The notes under the pieces were generated by a model. That model was not told the DNA's origin. It did no database searches and worked only from the letters and a program-made list of their open reading frames with translations. Of a stretch of 64,000 nt of DNA, positions 24,638 through 33,699 are shown one piece after another (the first letter of the stretch is position 1; each line of letters begins with the position of its first letter). Both the position numbers and the translations under genes were made by a program. The stretch lies in the NCBI RefSeq assembly GCF_042432905.1, contig NZ_JBHLWI010000028.1, positions 129,993 through 193,992 of the forward strand. The letters are read 5' to 3'. This stretch comes from Fontibacter flavus. Lineage in GTDB: Bacteria; Bacteroidota; Bacteroidia; Cytophagales; Cyclobacteriaceae.

Positions 24638-26521
24638 TTAAATCAATTCAACACTTCTCTTGACAAAAGCAGTCAGGTCCTTGCCTGTCAGTAAGCCCTG
24701 TGACAATAGTGCCAGATCAAAGGCTTGCTTGGCCAATTTGGCCTGATCTTCTTCGGCATCTGCCTTTAAGATTTTGTCGATCAAAGGATGATTGCCGTTG
24801 ATGGCTACCTTATACTGGTCCGGCATGGCGCCATAGAAACTCATACCGCCTCCCATTTGTGCCATTTCTTTCATCCTGCGCATGAATTCCTCCATGGTCA
24901 CCGTTACCGGCATTTCCTCAGGACTTAAACCTTCCACTTCTACAGTGTAGTTTTTGTTGTTGATGGCTTTTTCAAAGACTTCTTTGACCAGTTTTGACTG
25001 CTCTTCTGTCAATAAGTTGGCATAGGTGTCGTCTTTTTGGATCAGTTTGTCTACTACATCAGCATCCACACGCTTCAGGGAAGTCTTCTCCTCTTTCATC
25101 TCCAGGTGCTGGATAAAGTGACTGTCGATAGGAGAATCCATCACCAGGACATTATAATCTTTCTTGTTGGCAGATTGGATAAAGGCATCCTGCTTTTCGG
25201 CATCAGTGGCATAGAGGTAGACCACTTGTTCGTTTTTGTCGGTTTGGATGGCCTTTACTTTCTCCTTGTACTCTGTCAAGGTGAAAAGTTCGCCTTTGGT
25301 GTTCTTAAGCAAGGTGAAGTCCTTGCCTTTTTCGGCAAACTTTTCCTCGCTGATCATGCCATATTTCACAAATAGACCGATATCGTTCCACTTCTGTTCA
25401 TAGGCTTTTCTGTCTTTTTTGAAGAGTTCGGCCAGCTTGTCTGCCACCTTTTTGGTGATGTAATTATTGATCTTCTTCACATTGCTGTCTGCCTGCAGGA
25501 AGCTTCTTGACACGTTCAGAGGAATGTCAGGTGAATCAATCACTCCATGCAAGAGCATCAAGAACTCAGGGACAATATCTTTCACTTCATCGGTGATGAA
25601 TACCTGACGGCTGAAGAGTTTGATTTTGTTTTTCTGGAATTCAAAATCATTTTTCACCTTAGGGAAATACAATACCCCGGTCAGGTTGAAAGGATAGTCG
25701 ACATTGAGGTGGATCCAGAAAAGTGGATCTTCACTCATTGGATACAGTTCCTTGTAGAAGGTAAGATAGTCTTCGTCACTCAGGTCATTAGGGGATTTGG
25801 TCCAGATAGGGGAGGTGGTGTTGATGATGTTGTCCACTTCTACAGACTTCCACTTCTTCTCTCCTTTGTCGTCCACACCATCTTCCACACTTTCCGTTTT
25901 GGTGCCAAACTTGATCGGAACAGGAAGGAATTTGCAGTATTTGTCAAGGATACCCTGAAGTTTCCATTTGTCCAGGAATTCTTCTGAATCTTCATTGATG
26001 TACAAGATGATGTCTGTGCCGCGCTCTTTTCTGTCGCCGGCACTGATTTCAAATTCGGTGCTGCCATCGCAGGTCCATCTGGCTGCTGCAGCGCCTTCCT
26101 GATACGAAAGGGTGTTGATTTCTACTTTATGGGCGACCATAAAGGCAGAGTAGAAGCCTAGACCGAATTTACCGATGATTTCGTTGGCATCTTTGGAGTC
26201 TTTGAACTTCTCCATGAATTCTGTAGCACCGGAGAAGGCAATCTGATTGATGTATTTTTTGACTTCTTCAGATGTCATACCCAGACCTTTATCGGAGATG
26301 GTGATGGTCTTTTTGTCTTTGTCAAAAGACACTTCGACATTAATGTCACCCAAATCACCGTTATACTGACCCAATTGGGCCAATCTTTTGATTTTTTGGG
26401 TAGCATCCACTGCGTTGGAGACCAATTCACGGAGAAAAATCTCATGGTCAGAGTATAAAAACTTCTTGATGATAGGGAAGATATTCTCGGTATGTATCGA
26501 GATGGTACCTTTTTCCTGCAT
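24638..26521 (-). CDS. htpG: Chaperone HtpG (Hsp90 family)
   Basis: A 627-residue ATP-dependent chaperone. The N-terminal GHKL ATPase domain shows the motifs LRELVSNAVDA (Glu/Asn for Mg-ATP), ISDKGLGMT and IGKFGLGFYSAFMV. The middle domain has the conserved DSPDIPLNVSRSFLQ stretch with the catalytic Arg region. Length and domain order match the family. The client-protein set is not predictable from sequence. It is a single gene ended by a strong terminator. Confidence 0.97.
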   Translation of the reverse strand: MQEKGTISIHTENIFPIIKKFLYSDHEIFLRELVSNAVDATQKIKRLAQLGQYNGDLGDINVEVSFDKDKKTITISDKGLGMTSEEVKKYINQIAFSGATEFMEKFKDSKDANEIIGKFGLGFYSAFMVAHKVEINTLSYQEGAAAARWTCDGSTEFEISAGDRKERGTDIILYINEDSEEFLDKWKLQGILDKYCKFLPVPIKFGTKTESVEDGVDDKGEKKWKSVEVDNIINTTSPIWTKSPNDLSDEDYLTFYKELYPMSEDPLFWIHLNVDYPFNLTGVLYFPKVKNDFEFQKNKIKLFSRQVFITDEVKDIVPEFLMLLHGVIDSPDIPLNVSRSFLQADSNVKKINNYITKKVADKLAELFKKDRKAYEQKWNDIGLFVKYGMISEEKFAEKGKDFTLLKNTKGELFTLTEYKEKVKAIQTDKNEQVVYLYATDAEKQDAFIQSANKKDYNVLVMDSPIDSHFIQHLEMKEEKTSLKRVDADVVDKLIQKDDTYANLLTEEQSKLVKEVFEKAINNKNYTVEVEGLSPEEMPVTVTMEEFMRRMKEMAQMGGGMSFYGAMPDQYKVAINGNHPLIDKILKADAEEDQAKLAKQAFDLALLSQGLLTGKDLTAFVKRSVELI

Positions 26522-26620
26522 AGCTATATTGAATTTAAGTTACTGATAAACATTTTTGACAATACAGCCATATCAATGCCCGTTCCAAAGGGTAAAAAAT
26601 GTCATTTTGGCAGTTTAAAA

Positions 26621-26770
26621 GAAATATACCTTGGGTGAAATAAGGTAGAAATTTGCCTTCGGCGAAATATTTGAAATAGCCATCAAGGGATATTTGTGGA
26701 TATTTACTGTAGAAATATATTTCTACCCTATCTCTATCATATTTCTACTTTATTTCAACATTATTTCCAG
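26621..26770. repeat. GAAATA/TATTTC repeat cluster, left of the DUF2200 gene
   Basis: Several GAAATA motifs (for example GAAATATACC, GGTGAAATAAGGT) are followed by their inverted forms (ATATTTCTA, TTTATTTCAA). The first 32 bases closely match 27261-27292 on the other side of the DUF2200 gene. Confidence 0.55.
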
Positions 26771-26803
26771 CCTATTAGATTGTTATCTCAATATCCATCC
26801 TTA

Positions 26804-27163
26804 TCACCTTAGAATCTTTTCCATCTTCTTCCCTTTGGCCAATTCATCCACCAACTTGTCCAGGTACCTCACTTGCTTGGTGAGCGGATTATCGATCTCT
26901 TGGATTTTGTAGCCACAGATGGTTCCGGTGATCAATTCAGCATTGGGATGGAGCCTTGCCTGAGCAAAAAAAGTCTCAAAAGTAACTTTTTCATCAATGA
27001 GTGACTGGATTTTTTGATCATCAAAGCCGGTCAGCCAAGTGATAACCTGATGGAGTTCGGCTTTGGTCCTTCCTTTTCTTTCAACCTTGGTGACATAGTG
27101 TGGATACACCGATCCAAATGTCATTTTGGCCATTCTTTCATTGTGTTCTGGGGTAGGGATCAT
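26804..27163 (-). CDS. DUF2200 family protein
   Basis: A 119-residue protein. The motifs FGSVYPHYVTKVERKGRTKA, VITWLTGFDD, FFAQARLHPN and the tail LDKLVDELAKGKKMEKILR are characteristic of DUF2200. An internal start at Met11 (MAKMTFGSVYP) would fit the family length slightly better. Function is unknown. The gene is flanked on both sides by closely similar GAAATA repeat clusters, which is unusual. Confidence 0.9.
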   Translation of the reverse strand: MIPTPEHNERMAKMTFGSVYPHYVTKVERKGRTKAELHQVITWLTGFDDQKIQSLIDEKVTFETFFAQARLHPNAELITGTICGYKIQEIDNPLTKQVRYLDKLVDELAKGKKMEKILR

Positions 27164-27217
27164 AGACTTTACTTCTTTTGGTGAAGTTTAAATTTAAGAT
27201 TCTTAGAAATAAGATCG

Positions 27218-27515
27218 AAATATACCCTGCAAAAAGCAGGCAGGTTCGTGAAATATGATAGAAATATACCTGTGGTGAAATAAAGTGGAAATATACTTCG
27301 TGAAATGTGGTTGAAATATGTTCTAGTCAGGGAAAAGGTTCCAGGAGAAAAGAAGTTCTAGGTTCCTTATTTCACGCTAAGAACGCAAAGGACTCAAAGA
27401 CATACGCAAAGAATTCGCTGCGCTCGTTGCGCAATTCGTAGCGCTCGCTGCGTGAACTAACAAGCTCAAATCCTATTTCAATCTTATTTCTACCATATTT
27501 CTATAAATTTCAATT
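27218..27515. repeat. GAAATA/TATTTC repeat cluster and G+C-rich tandem repeat, right of the DUF2200 gene
   Basis: Repeated GAAATATA motifs occupy about 27218-27320, and inverted TATTTC motifs occupy 27477-27515. Between them, 27412-27432 and 27433-27453 are two tandem 21-base copies starting AATTCG and sharing 17 of 21 bases, in a block with CGCTAAGAACGCAAAGG. The 387 bp gap holds no gene that I can support. Confidence 0.55.
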
Positions 27516-27550
27516 TTTCAAACCTTAACTTTGAGCTTCAATCGATCCAC

Positions 27551-28216
27551 ATGCTTCAACAGATCCGGACTTTAATCATCAAAGAACTCACCTTGGAGTG
27601 GAGGCAGAAGTATGCCCTAAACGGGATTTTGCTCTATGTGGTGTCAGCGGTTTTTATCACGTATCTGAGTGTAGGGGCCAAGCAGGGCAATATTGCCGTG
27701 CCTACCTGGAATGCCCTTTACTGGATCATCATTCTTTTTTCTGCTGTCAATGCGGTTGCCAAGAGCTTTGTGCAGGAGCATCAGGGCAGACAACTCTATT
27801 ATTATATGATCGCTTCCCCGGAGGCCATTATCATTTCCAAAATCATTTACAATACCTTGCTCACATTGGTTTTAGCGCTTTTGGGGTACCTCGTTTTTTC
27901 CATCATTTTGGGTAATCCTGTGGCAGATCAGGGCATGTTTTTGCTGAATCTGGTTTTGGGAGCAGTAGGTTTTTCCGCCTGTCTGACGATGGTATCAGGT
28001 ATTGCTTCCAAAGCCAGTAACAATGCGACTTTGATGGCGATATTGAGTTTTCCGGTGATTATTCCGATCCTATTGATGGCGATCCGGGTTTCCAAAAATG
28101 CCATCGACGGTCTGGATTGGTCCGTAAGTGTAGATAAGTTGCTTACTTTACTGGCCATCAATGCCATCGTGGCGGTGACGGCGTATATTTTGTTTCCATA
28201 TCTGTGGAGAAGTTGA
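27551..28216 (+). CDS. ccmB: Heme exporter protein B (cytochrome c maturation)
   Basis: A 221-residue integral membrane protein with about six hydrophobic segments and the CcmB features LIIKELTLEWRQKY at the N-terminus and FVQEHQGRQLYYY in the first cytoplasmic loop. CcmB is the permease of the CcmABCD complex, which releases holo-CcmE. No ccmA ATPase gene is in the window; it may be elsewhere. It is followed by a 317 bp gap and then ccmC. Confidence 0.92.
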   Translation: MLQQIRTLIIKELTLEWRQKYALNGILLYVVSAVFITYLSVGAKQGNIAVPTWNALYWIIILFSAVNAVAKSFVQEHQGRQLYYYMIASPEAIIISKIIYNTLLTLVLALLGYLVFSIILGNPVADQGMFLLNLVLGAVGFSACLTMVSGIASKASNNATLMAILSFPVIIPILLMAIRVSKNAIDGLDWSVSVDKLLTLLAINAIVAVTAYILFPYLWRS

Positions 28217-28501
28217 GGGTTGTCAATTATCAATTACCAATTTTTAATTACCAATTACCAAGAACCAAAATACAAGTTCCAAAGGGCAAACTTCAAAGTC
28301 ATTGCCTTTGCTAGTATTCTGACCGGTAATTGATTTGAAGACAATTTTGTGCCTCATTATCAGTTCTTCTAATATTTCTTTTTTTGTCTCTGCATTATTT
28401 TTCTTTCTTTGATTTCGTGGTTTCATTATTGGTATAAAATCATTTTATGAGCCATCCGCAACATATCTGATAAAAAGCACAGGAATCAGGAACTTATGCC
28501 T

Positions 28502-28509
28502 TATTTTTG
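28502..28509 (+). promoter_or_regulatory. -7 box (TATTTTTG) before ccmC
   Basis: An exact TAnnTTTG match 24 bases before the ccmC ATG suggests ccmC-ccmF can be transcribed apart from ccmB. The remainder of the gap from 28217 shows only simple ATTACCAA-type repeats near 28225-28265 and no supported gene. Confidence 0.45.
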
Positions 28510-28533
28510 CGCTTGAATTAGCAAAATCCTGTC

Positions 28534-29214
28534 ATGAGAAATAATTGGTGGAAAATCTTAGCTGTAGCCTTGCTAGCCTATACCCTGACAGCTGGACTTC
28601 TTCTTGATGCACCCAGGCTTCCTATATTGAATGAAACGATACGGGCCTTGCATTTCCATGTGACCATGTGGTTTGGTATGATCATCATGTTGGTGGTGGC
28701 GGTGGTTTACAGTATCAAGTTTCTGAGAACTAACGATCTTAAGCACGACGATATGGCCATTGAATTCACCAATGCGGCCATACTTTTTGGCGTGTTGGGA
28801 ATTGTTACAGGGATGCTTTGGGCGAAGTTTACCTGGGGTGATTATTGGTCAGGAGATCCTAAGCAGAATGCTTCTGCTATTGGCTTATTGATGTACTTTG
28901 CCTATCTGATCCTCCGAAATTCTCTGACTGATGTACACCAAAGAGCCAGAATTGGAGCGGTGTACAATATTTTTGCCTTTGCAGCCTTTATTCCATTAAT
29001 ATTCGTCTTACCCAGATTAACCGATAGCCTTCATCCTGGAAATGGTGGGAATCCGGGTTTCAATGCCTATGACCTTGACAGCAAATTGAGGATGGTTTTC
29101 TATCCGGCGATTATTGCTTGGACATTATTGGGAACCTGGCTGAGTTCTGTACGTGTAAGGCTTAGAAGAGCAGAAAGAAAAATTGAAGATAAACTGATCA
29201 ATGCGGTTTCTTGA
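28534..29214 (+). CDS. ccmC: Cytochrome c maturation protein CcmC (heme handling)
   Basis: A 226-residue membrane protein with six hydrophobic helices. The conserved tryptophan-rich loop appears in the form FTWGDYWSGDPKQNAS, and two candidate heme-ligand histidines flank it: one in ALHFHVTMW and one in DSLHPGNGG. CcmC presents heme to CcmE outside the membrane. It heads the run ccmC, ccmD-like, ccmE, ccmF. Confidence 0.93.
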   Translation: MRNNWWKILAVALLAYTLTAGLLLDAPRLPILNETIRALHFHVTMWFGMIIMLVVAVVYSIKFLRTNDLKHDDMAIEFTNAAILFGVLGIVTGMLWAKFTWGDYWSGDPKQNASAIGLLMYFAYLILRNSLTDVHQRARIGAVYNIFAFAAFIPLIFVLPRLTDSLHPGNGGNPGFNAYDLDSKLRMVFYPAIIAWTLLGTWLSSVRVRLRRAERKIEDKLINAVS

Positions 29215-29262
29215 AATGCCCAAAAGCACTTCAATCTCCTATGATCAATGATATACAAGCAA

Positions 29263-29508
29263 ATGAAAAAGTGGTTAATCATCATGTTCCTGATGTTCAG
29301 CTTACAGGCGATAGCTCAGGAAAAAATTGAAATTACAGCAGAAGACTACCAAAATTCCCGGGTGGAAATGGCAGATGTGATGCGTTCCGAAGGAAAAATA
29401 TATGTTTTGGTAGGGATCATCGGGATCGTTTTCGCAGGAATATTGGTTTATGTAATCAGTACGGACAGGAAAGTCGCCAAACTTGAAAAATTGCTTCAAG
29501 ACCAATAA
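29263..29508 (+). CDS. CcmD-like small membrane protein
   Basis: The start at 29263 (MKKWLIIMFLMFSLQAIAQ) gives 81 residues with a signal-like N-terminus and one further transmembrane helix (IYVLVGIIGIVFAGILVYVI) followed by a charged tail. CcmD proteins are small single-helix partners of CcmC and CcmE, and position between ccmC and ccmE supports the assignment. An extra exported segment before the helix is typical of the Bacteroidota version. Confidence 0.75.
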   Translation: MKKWLIIMFLMFSLQAIAQEKIEITAEDYQNSRVEMADVMRSEGKIYVLVGIIGIVFAGILVYVISTDRKVAKLEKLLQDQ

Positions 29509-29565
29509 GAATCATTAACTTCAACTGACCTTTTCCGTTGGAAGTGGTTATATAAGATTAAGCAT

Positions 29566-29982
29566 ATGAAAAAGGGACATATTATAGGATTGGGAATCAT
29601 TGCCGTCGCGATTTTGATCATTGTATCAATGATTGGAGATGCGAGTACCTATGAGAGTTTTGCTACAGCCAAAACAATGATGACAAAAGGAGAGGATAAG
29701 CCTATCCATGTTGTCGGAGAACTTAAAAAGAATGTTTCAGGAACTGTAGAAGGAATTGAGGTCAATCCTGACAAAACCTCCTTCTATTTTATGATGGTGG
29801 ATAATGACGGAACTGAGCAGAAAGTATTTTACAATGAACCAGTGCCACCGGATTTTGCAAGGGCAGAGCAAGTGGTAGTGATCGGGTCCTACAAAAACGA
29901 AGAACTCTTTGTTGCCGATAAAATCCTGATGAAATGCCCTTCCAAATATCAGGAAAATGAAGTCAGTACTGCTGGCATGTAA
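29566..29982 (+). CDS. ccmE: Heme chaperone CcmE, cysteine (CxxxY) variant
   Basis: A 138-residue protein with one N-terminal helix and a small beta-barrel (OB-like) domain. Classical CcmE binds heme covalently through the His of an HxxxY motif near the C-terminus. Here the motif is Cys124-Pro-Ser-Lys-Tyr128, so Cys replaces His, as known for CcmE of Desulfovibrio and archaea. No alternative C-terminal His is present; the only His are residues 5 and 48. It should carry heme between CcmC and CcmF. Confidence 0.93.
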   Translation: MKKGHIIGLGIIAVAILIIVSMIGDASTYESFATAKTMMTKGEDKPIHVVGELKKNVSGTVEGIEVNPDKTSFYFMMVDNDGTEQKVFYNEPVPPDFARAEQVVVIGSYKNEELFVADKILMKCPSKYQENEVSTAGM

Positions 29983-30012
29983 TCTTGACTTTCTCTTTGA
30001 TTCAATAAAAAT

Positions 30013-32544
30013 ATGATTAATACCTTCGTAGGTGATCTAGGTCATTTTGCAGTCATCCTGGCTTTTGTGAGTTCGCTGGTGACAGCCTATGCCTATTACC
30101 AATATACTATAGCCTCTGAATTGGATAAAGCCAATTGGAGGCTTTTCAGTAGATTGTCCTTTTATGTTCATTCAGTGGCGAGTGTGACGATAGCGATTTC
30201 TCTGTTTGAAATCATTTATAGCCACAGGTTTGAATATTTCTATGCCTATTCCCACTCATCCAAAGCGCTTCCGGTCCATTACATGGTTTCCAGTTTCTGG
30301 GAAGGACAGGAGGGAGCTTTTATCCTTTGGATTGTATGGAACGTGGTGTTGGGATTGGTGCTGATCCATACCAATAAATTCTGGGAAGGACCTGTGATGA
30401 TTGTTTTTGCGTTGGTGCAGGCATTCCTCGTTTCGATGATTCTGGGAGTGGTGATCGGTGACCTTAAACTAGGCAGTTCTCCTTTTATCCTGCTAAGAGA
30501 TGCGGTGACAGCGCCGATTTTCCAGCTCAATCCGGATTTTGTACCTGAAGATGGAACAGGATTGAATCCTTTGCTTCAAAATATCTGGATGGTCATCCAT
30601 CCGCCTACCTTGTTCTTGGGCTATGCCACTACTCTAGTGCCATTTGCCTTCCTGATGGGTGGATTGGCGACAAGAAAATATACTGAATGGGTTAGACCTG
30701 CTTTGCCTTGGGCACAGTTTTCCGCTATGGTCTTGGGTATGGGGATTATCATGGGCGCCTATTGGGCTTATGTTACCCTGAATTTCGGGGGGTATTGGAA
30801 CTGGGATCCGGTAGAAAATGCCGTGTATGTTCCTTGGTTGATTTTAGTAGCAGGAATCCATACCATGATTACCTTCAAGAAGAGCAGTACTGCTTTGAAG
30901 TCTTCCATGGTCTTGATCATTGCCTCATTTATTTTGGTGCTTTATGCTACCTTCCTGGTAAGAAGTGGGGTTTTAGGTGATTCCTCTGTACACTCCTTTA
31001 CCGACTTAGGTCTTTCCGGACAATTGCTGATTTATATGCTTTTCTTCCTTTTTGTGGCGATTTATTTGACCGCAAGACATTGGAAGCATATCCCGACTTC
31101 AGATAAAGAAGCTTCTGTTTATTCCAGGGAATTCTGGATATTTATTGGTGCGACTACTTTGGCTTTGATGGCTTTTCAGGTGATCCTGCCTACCTCTATT
31201 CCGGTTTGGAATGCCTTGATAGAAAGTTTCGGAGGAATTTCCAATATGGCGCCGCCTGCTGACCAAGTAGGCTTCTATACCAAATTCCAATTGTGGTTTG
31301 CCGTAGCAATAGCCCTTTTAACAGCGGTAGGTCAGTTTTTCTGGTGGAACAAAATGGATGGCAAAGCTTTGAGAGAAGCTTTGGTGATGCCTTATGTGAT
31401 TGCGGTGATTCTGTCAGCAATCATCATCGTACTCGGCAAAGTATATGACATTTCTTACATCGTAGTAGTATTGGCAAGTACTTTTACCATAGTCGCCAAT
31501 TCCATTATCCTGATCAGGTTATTGAAAAAATCCACCTTTAAGCTGGCCGGTGGTTCCTTGGCACACATTGGTTTGGGGATGATCTTGATCGGCGTGATGT
31601 TTTCTTCTGGTTACTCTGAAGTGATCTCTTACAATATGTCAGGCCTGACATACAGCAATAGCTGGGAAGATGAACTTAACAAAGAGCACGTCTTGCTTTG
31701 GATCAACAAACCTACACAGATCAAGGATTATACAGCTGTGTACAGGGGAAGACAGAAGAAGGTCAAAGGGGTGCCGGGGCTTGTGAATGTGAATCTTATG
31801 AAATCCACTGACAATGTGAATGAAGCCACTGCACTGGAAGATATTGTGGTCAATGGCAAGACCTATTACCAAAAAGGGGAGACCATGACCTTGATTTTGG
31901 AGGAAAATGATTATTTCCAGATCGAGTACTTCCAAAATGATGAATATCAGTTTACCCTGAACCCAATGTCACAGTTCAATACTTCCATGGGACTGATTTC
32001 TTCACCGGATTCCAGAAGGTTTATCAATAGAGATTTGTATACCTTCGTCTCTGCTATCAATGATTTTGAAGATCCGGAATGGAGAGAAGATGAATTCTAC
32101 GAGGTTGGACCAGGGGAGACTTTCTATATTTCTGACTTTGTCACCCAATTTGAAGGTGGTGAAGTACTTTCCCAAATCAATGGGGTGGACCTTCAGGAAG
32201 GGGATGTGGCAGTGAAGGCCAAACTGACCATTTTGGATTATGATATCGAAAAAGTACTGGAGCCCATATTTATCATTAGGGGTAATCAGGTGGGTAGAAT
32301 TCCGGCTATCGATAATGAGTTGGGTGTGAAAGTGGAATTGGATAATATCATCCCGGAAAGCAACAAATTTTCCTTTAAGGTTAACCGTTATCAAAAAGAT
32401 TATGTGGTATTGAAGGCAATTGTCAAGCCACAGATTAATGTTCTTTGGGCTGGTACCATCATCATGCTGATCGGTTTCTGTGTGGCGATTTACAGAAGAT
32501 ATGACGAATTCTCTAAAATGAGGGATAAAGGATTAGAGGCCTGA
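30013..32544 (+). CDS. ccmF: Cytochrome c heme lyase subunit CcmF
   Basis: An 843-residue multi-spanning protein. The WWD domain reads GGYWNWDPVENAVYVPW around residue 260, with flanking His in IWMVIHPPTLFLGY and LVAGIHTM. The N-terminal two thirds hold more than ten helices. A large periplasmic domain follows about residue 545, and one last helix closes the protein. CcmF attaches heme to the CxxCH motif of apocytochrome c. No CcmH/CcmG is present nearby. A hairpin terminator follows. Confidence 0.96.
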   Translation: MINTFVGDLGHFAVILAFVSSLVTAYAYYQYTIASELDKANWRLFSRLSFYVHSVASVTIAISLFEIIYSHRFEYFYAYSHSSKALPVHYMVSSFWEGQEGAFILWIVWNVVLGLVLIHTNKFWEGPVMIVFALVQAFLVSMILGVVIGDLKLGSSPFILLRDAVTAPIFQLNPDFVPEDGTGLNPLLQNIWMVIHPPTLFLGYATTLVPFAFLMGGLATRKYTEWVRPALPWAQFSAMVLGMGIIMGAYWAYVTLNFGGYWNWDPVENAVYVPWLILVAGIHTMITFKKSSTALKSSMVLIIASFILVLYATFLVRSGVLGDSSVHSFTDLGLSGQLLIYMLFFLFVAIYLTARHWKHIPTSDKEASVYSREFWIFIGATTLALMAFQVILPTSIPVWNALIESFGGISNMAPPADQVGFYTKFQLWFAVAIALLTAVGQFFWWNKMDGKALREALVMPYVIAVILSAIIIVLGKVYDISYIVVVLASTFTIVANSIILIRLLKKSTFKLAGGSLAHIGLGMILIGVMFSSGYSEVISYNMSGLTYSNSWEDELNKEHVLLWINKPTQIKDYTAVYRGRQKKVKGVPGLVNVNLMKSTDNVNEATALEDIVVNGKTYYQKGETMTLILEENDYFQIEYFQNDEYQFTLNPMSQFNTSMGLISSPDSRRFINRDLYTFVSAINDFEDPEWREDEFYEVGPGETFYISDFVTQFEGGEVLSQINGVDLQEGDVAVKAKLTILDYDIEKVLEPIFIIRGNQVGRIPAIDNELGVKVELDNIIPESNKFSFKVNRYQKDYVVLKAIVKPQINVLWAGTIIMLIGFCVAIYRRYDEFSKMRDKGLEA

Positions 32545-32586
32545 GCCAAATAAGTTGTCTTCTGGAATTTTGCAATTAAAAAAGTG

Positions 32587-32626
32587 GGGGAAATGGGATT
32601 GATCAGCTATTCCATTTCCCCTTTTT
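32587..32626 (+). terminator. Intrinsic terminator after ccmF
   Basis: GGGGAAATGG pairs with CCATTTCCCC across a 12-14 base loop, followed by TTTTTC. Confidence 0.8.
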
Positions 32627-32692
32627 CTTTTATTGCCTAGTGTCTTCTTTCCTACTTTTTAAAAACTGTCAAAATTCTTTTATCTTTCAATT

Positions 32693-33469
32693 ATGAAGTT
32701 TAAGATTGCTATACTGGGAACAGGAAATGTTGCCTGGCATCTGGCACCGGCTTTGGAGGAAGCTGGTCATACCCTGACTGAGGTATATGGAAGGGATTTG
32801 GAGAAGGCAGCCAGCATAACAGGCAGACTCTACACAGCAGAACCAAAAGATGATCTGGATTTTTCCGAATCAGAGGCAGAGATTTTTATCCTAGCGGTCA
32901 ATGACCAGGCCATCTCCACATTGGCAGATGAAGTAATTCTACCGGAGGGCAGTATTTTGGTACATACCTCAGGATCGGTACCTCTAGATGTGTTGGGTTA
33001 TAGTTCTGCGAGCTATACCGGAATCTTTTACCCCTTGCAGACTTTTAGCAAAGACAGGACACTGGATTTTGTGGATGTGCCATTTCTGCTGGAATCTGAT
33101 GATCAGACTACTTTGCAGAAATTAAAGAAATTGGCCAAAAGTTTATCCCCACAAACTTACGTGGTCAAATCAAAAGACAGAAAGGCCCTACACGTGGCGG
33201 CAGTCTTTGCCAGTAATTTCACCAACCACATGCTGAGGTTGTCTGAAGAGATCATGGCAAGACAAGGATTGGATTATGAGATGTTGAAACCTTTGATTAT
33301 TGAAACGATCAGCAAAAGTCTTGAAATCGGGGCCAAGCGTGCCCAGACTGGGCCTGCCATCCGATCGGACTTCGATACCTTGGAAGCACATTACCAATTT
33401 TTGAATTATAATGAGCAAGTTGCTGAAATATATAAACTTATCTCCCAGGATATCATTGATTCTTATTGA
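32693..33469 (+). CDS. Rossmann-like protein with DUF2520 domain
   Basis: A 258-residue cytoplasmic protein. The N-terminus has a dinucleotide-binding motif (IAILGTGNVAWHLAPAL), and the region TSGSVPLDVL and FYPLQTFS is typical of the F420/NADP oxidoreductase-like family joined to a helical DUF2520 domain (HVAAVFASNFTNHM). It resembles 6-phosphogluconate or pyrroline-carboxylate reductase folds. Substrate unknown. Confidence 0.88.
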   Translation: MKFKIAILGTGNVAWHLAPALEEAGHTLTEVYGRDLEKAASITGRLYTAEPKDDLDFSESEAEIFILAVNDQAISTLADEVILPEGSILVHTSGSVPLDVLGYSSASYTGIFYPLQTFSKDRTLDFVDVPFLLESDDQTTLQKLKKLAKSLSPQTYVVKSKDRKALHVAAVFASNFTNHMLRLSEEIMARQGLDYEMLKPLIIETISKSLEIGAKRAQTGPAIRSDFDTLEAHYQFLNYNEQVAEIYKLISQDIIDSY

Positions 33470-33493
33470 AAAATACCCTGTACAGGGTATTTT
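33470..33493 (+). terminator. Palindromic terminator after the DUF2520 gene
   Basis: AAAATACCCTGTACAGGGTATTTT is a perfect palindrome that starts right after the stop codon, and further T residues follow. Confidence 0.7.
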
Positions 33494-33591
33494 TTGTGGC
33501 GTGTGAAAACCGTACCTTTATACAAGTTAAAAAGTATTTTTTGAGAAGAGTATCTTGCTTTTTAGTGTTTGGTTGATCTTTTTGCGGATTC

Positions 33592-33631
33592 AAAAGTGGT
33601 AATCGTTAGAATGGTTACCACTTTTTGTTTT
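33592..33631 (+). terminator. Second intrinsic terminator, not tied to a known gene
   Basis: AAAAGTGGTAA and TTACCACTTTT form an 11 bp stem with a 12 base loop, followed by T-rich sequence. The DUF2520 gene already has its own terminator 100 bases upstream, so this one may end a short RNA transcribed from about 33520 (see findings). Confidence 0.6.
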
Positions 33632-33699
33632 TAAATAAATTTATTCCAACTCTATATTTTTCTTTTGTACATTTAATCTTCATCAAGTTGCTTCAAGCT

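Noticed and set aside
25547..25987. 146-codon frame opposite htpG
   Set aside because: It is a shadow of the Hsp90 coding sequence.
28244..28426. 60-codon minus-strand frame before ccmC
   Set aside because: It runs through simple repeats, lacks a ribosome site and resembles no family.
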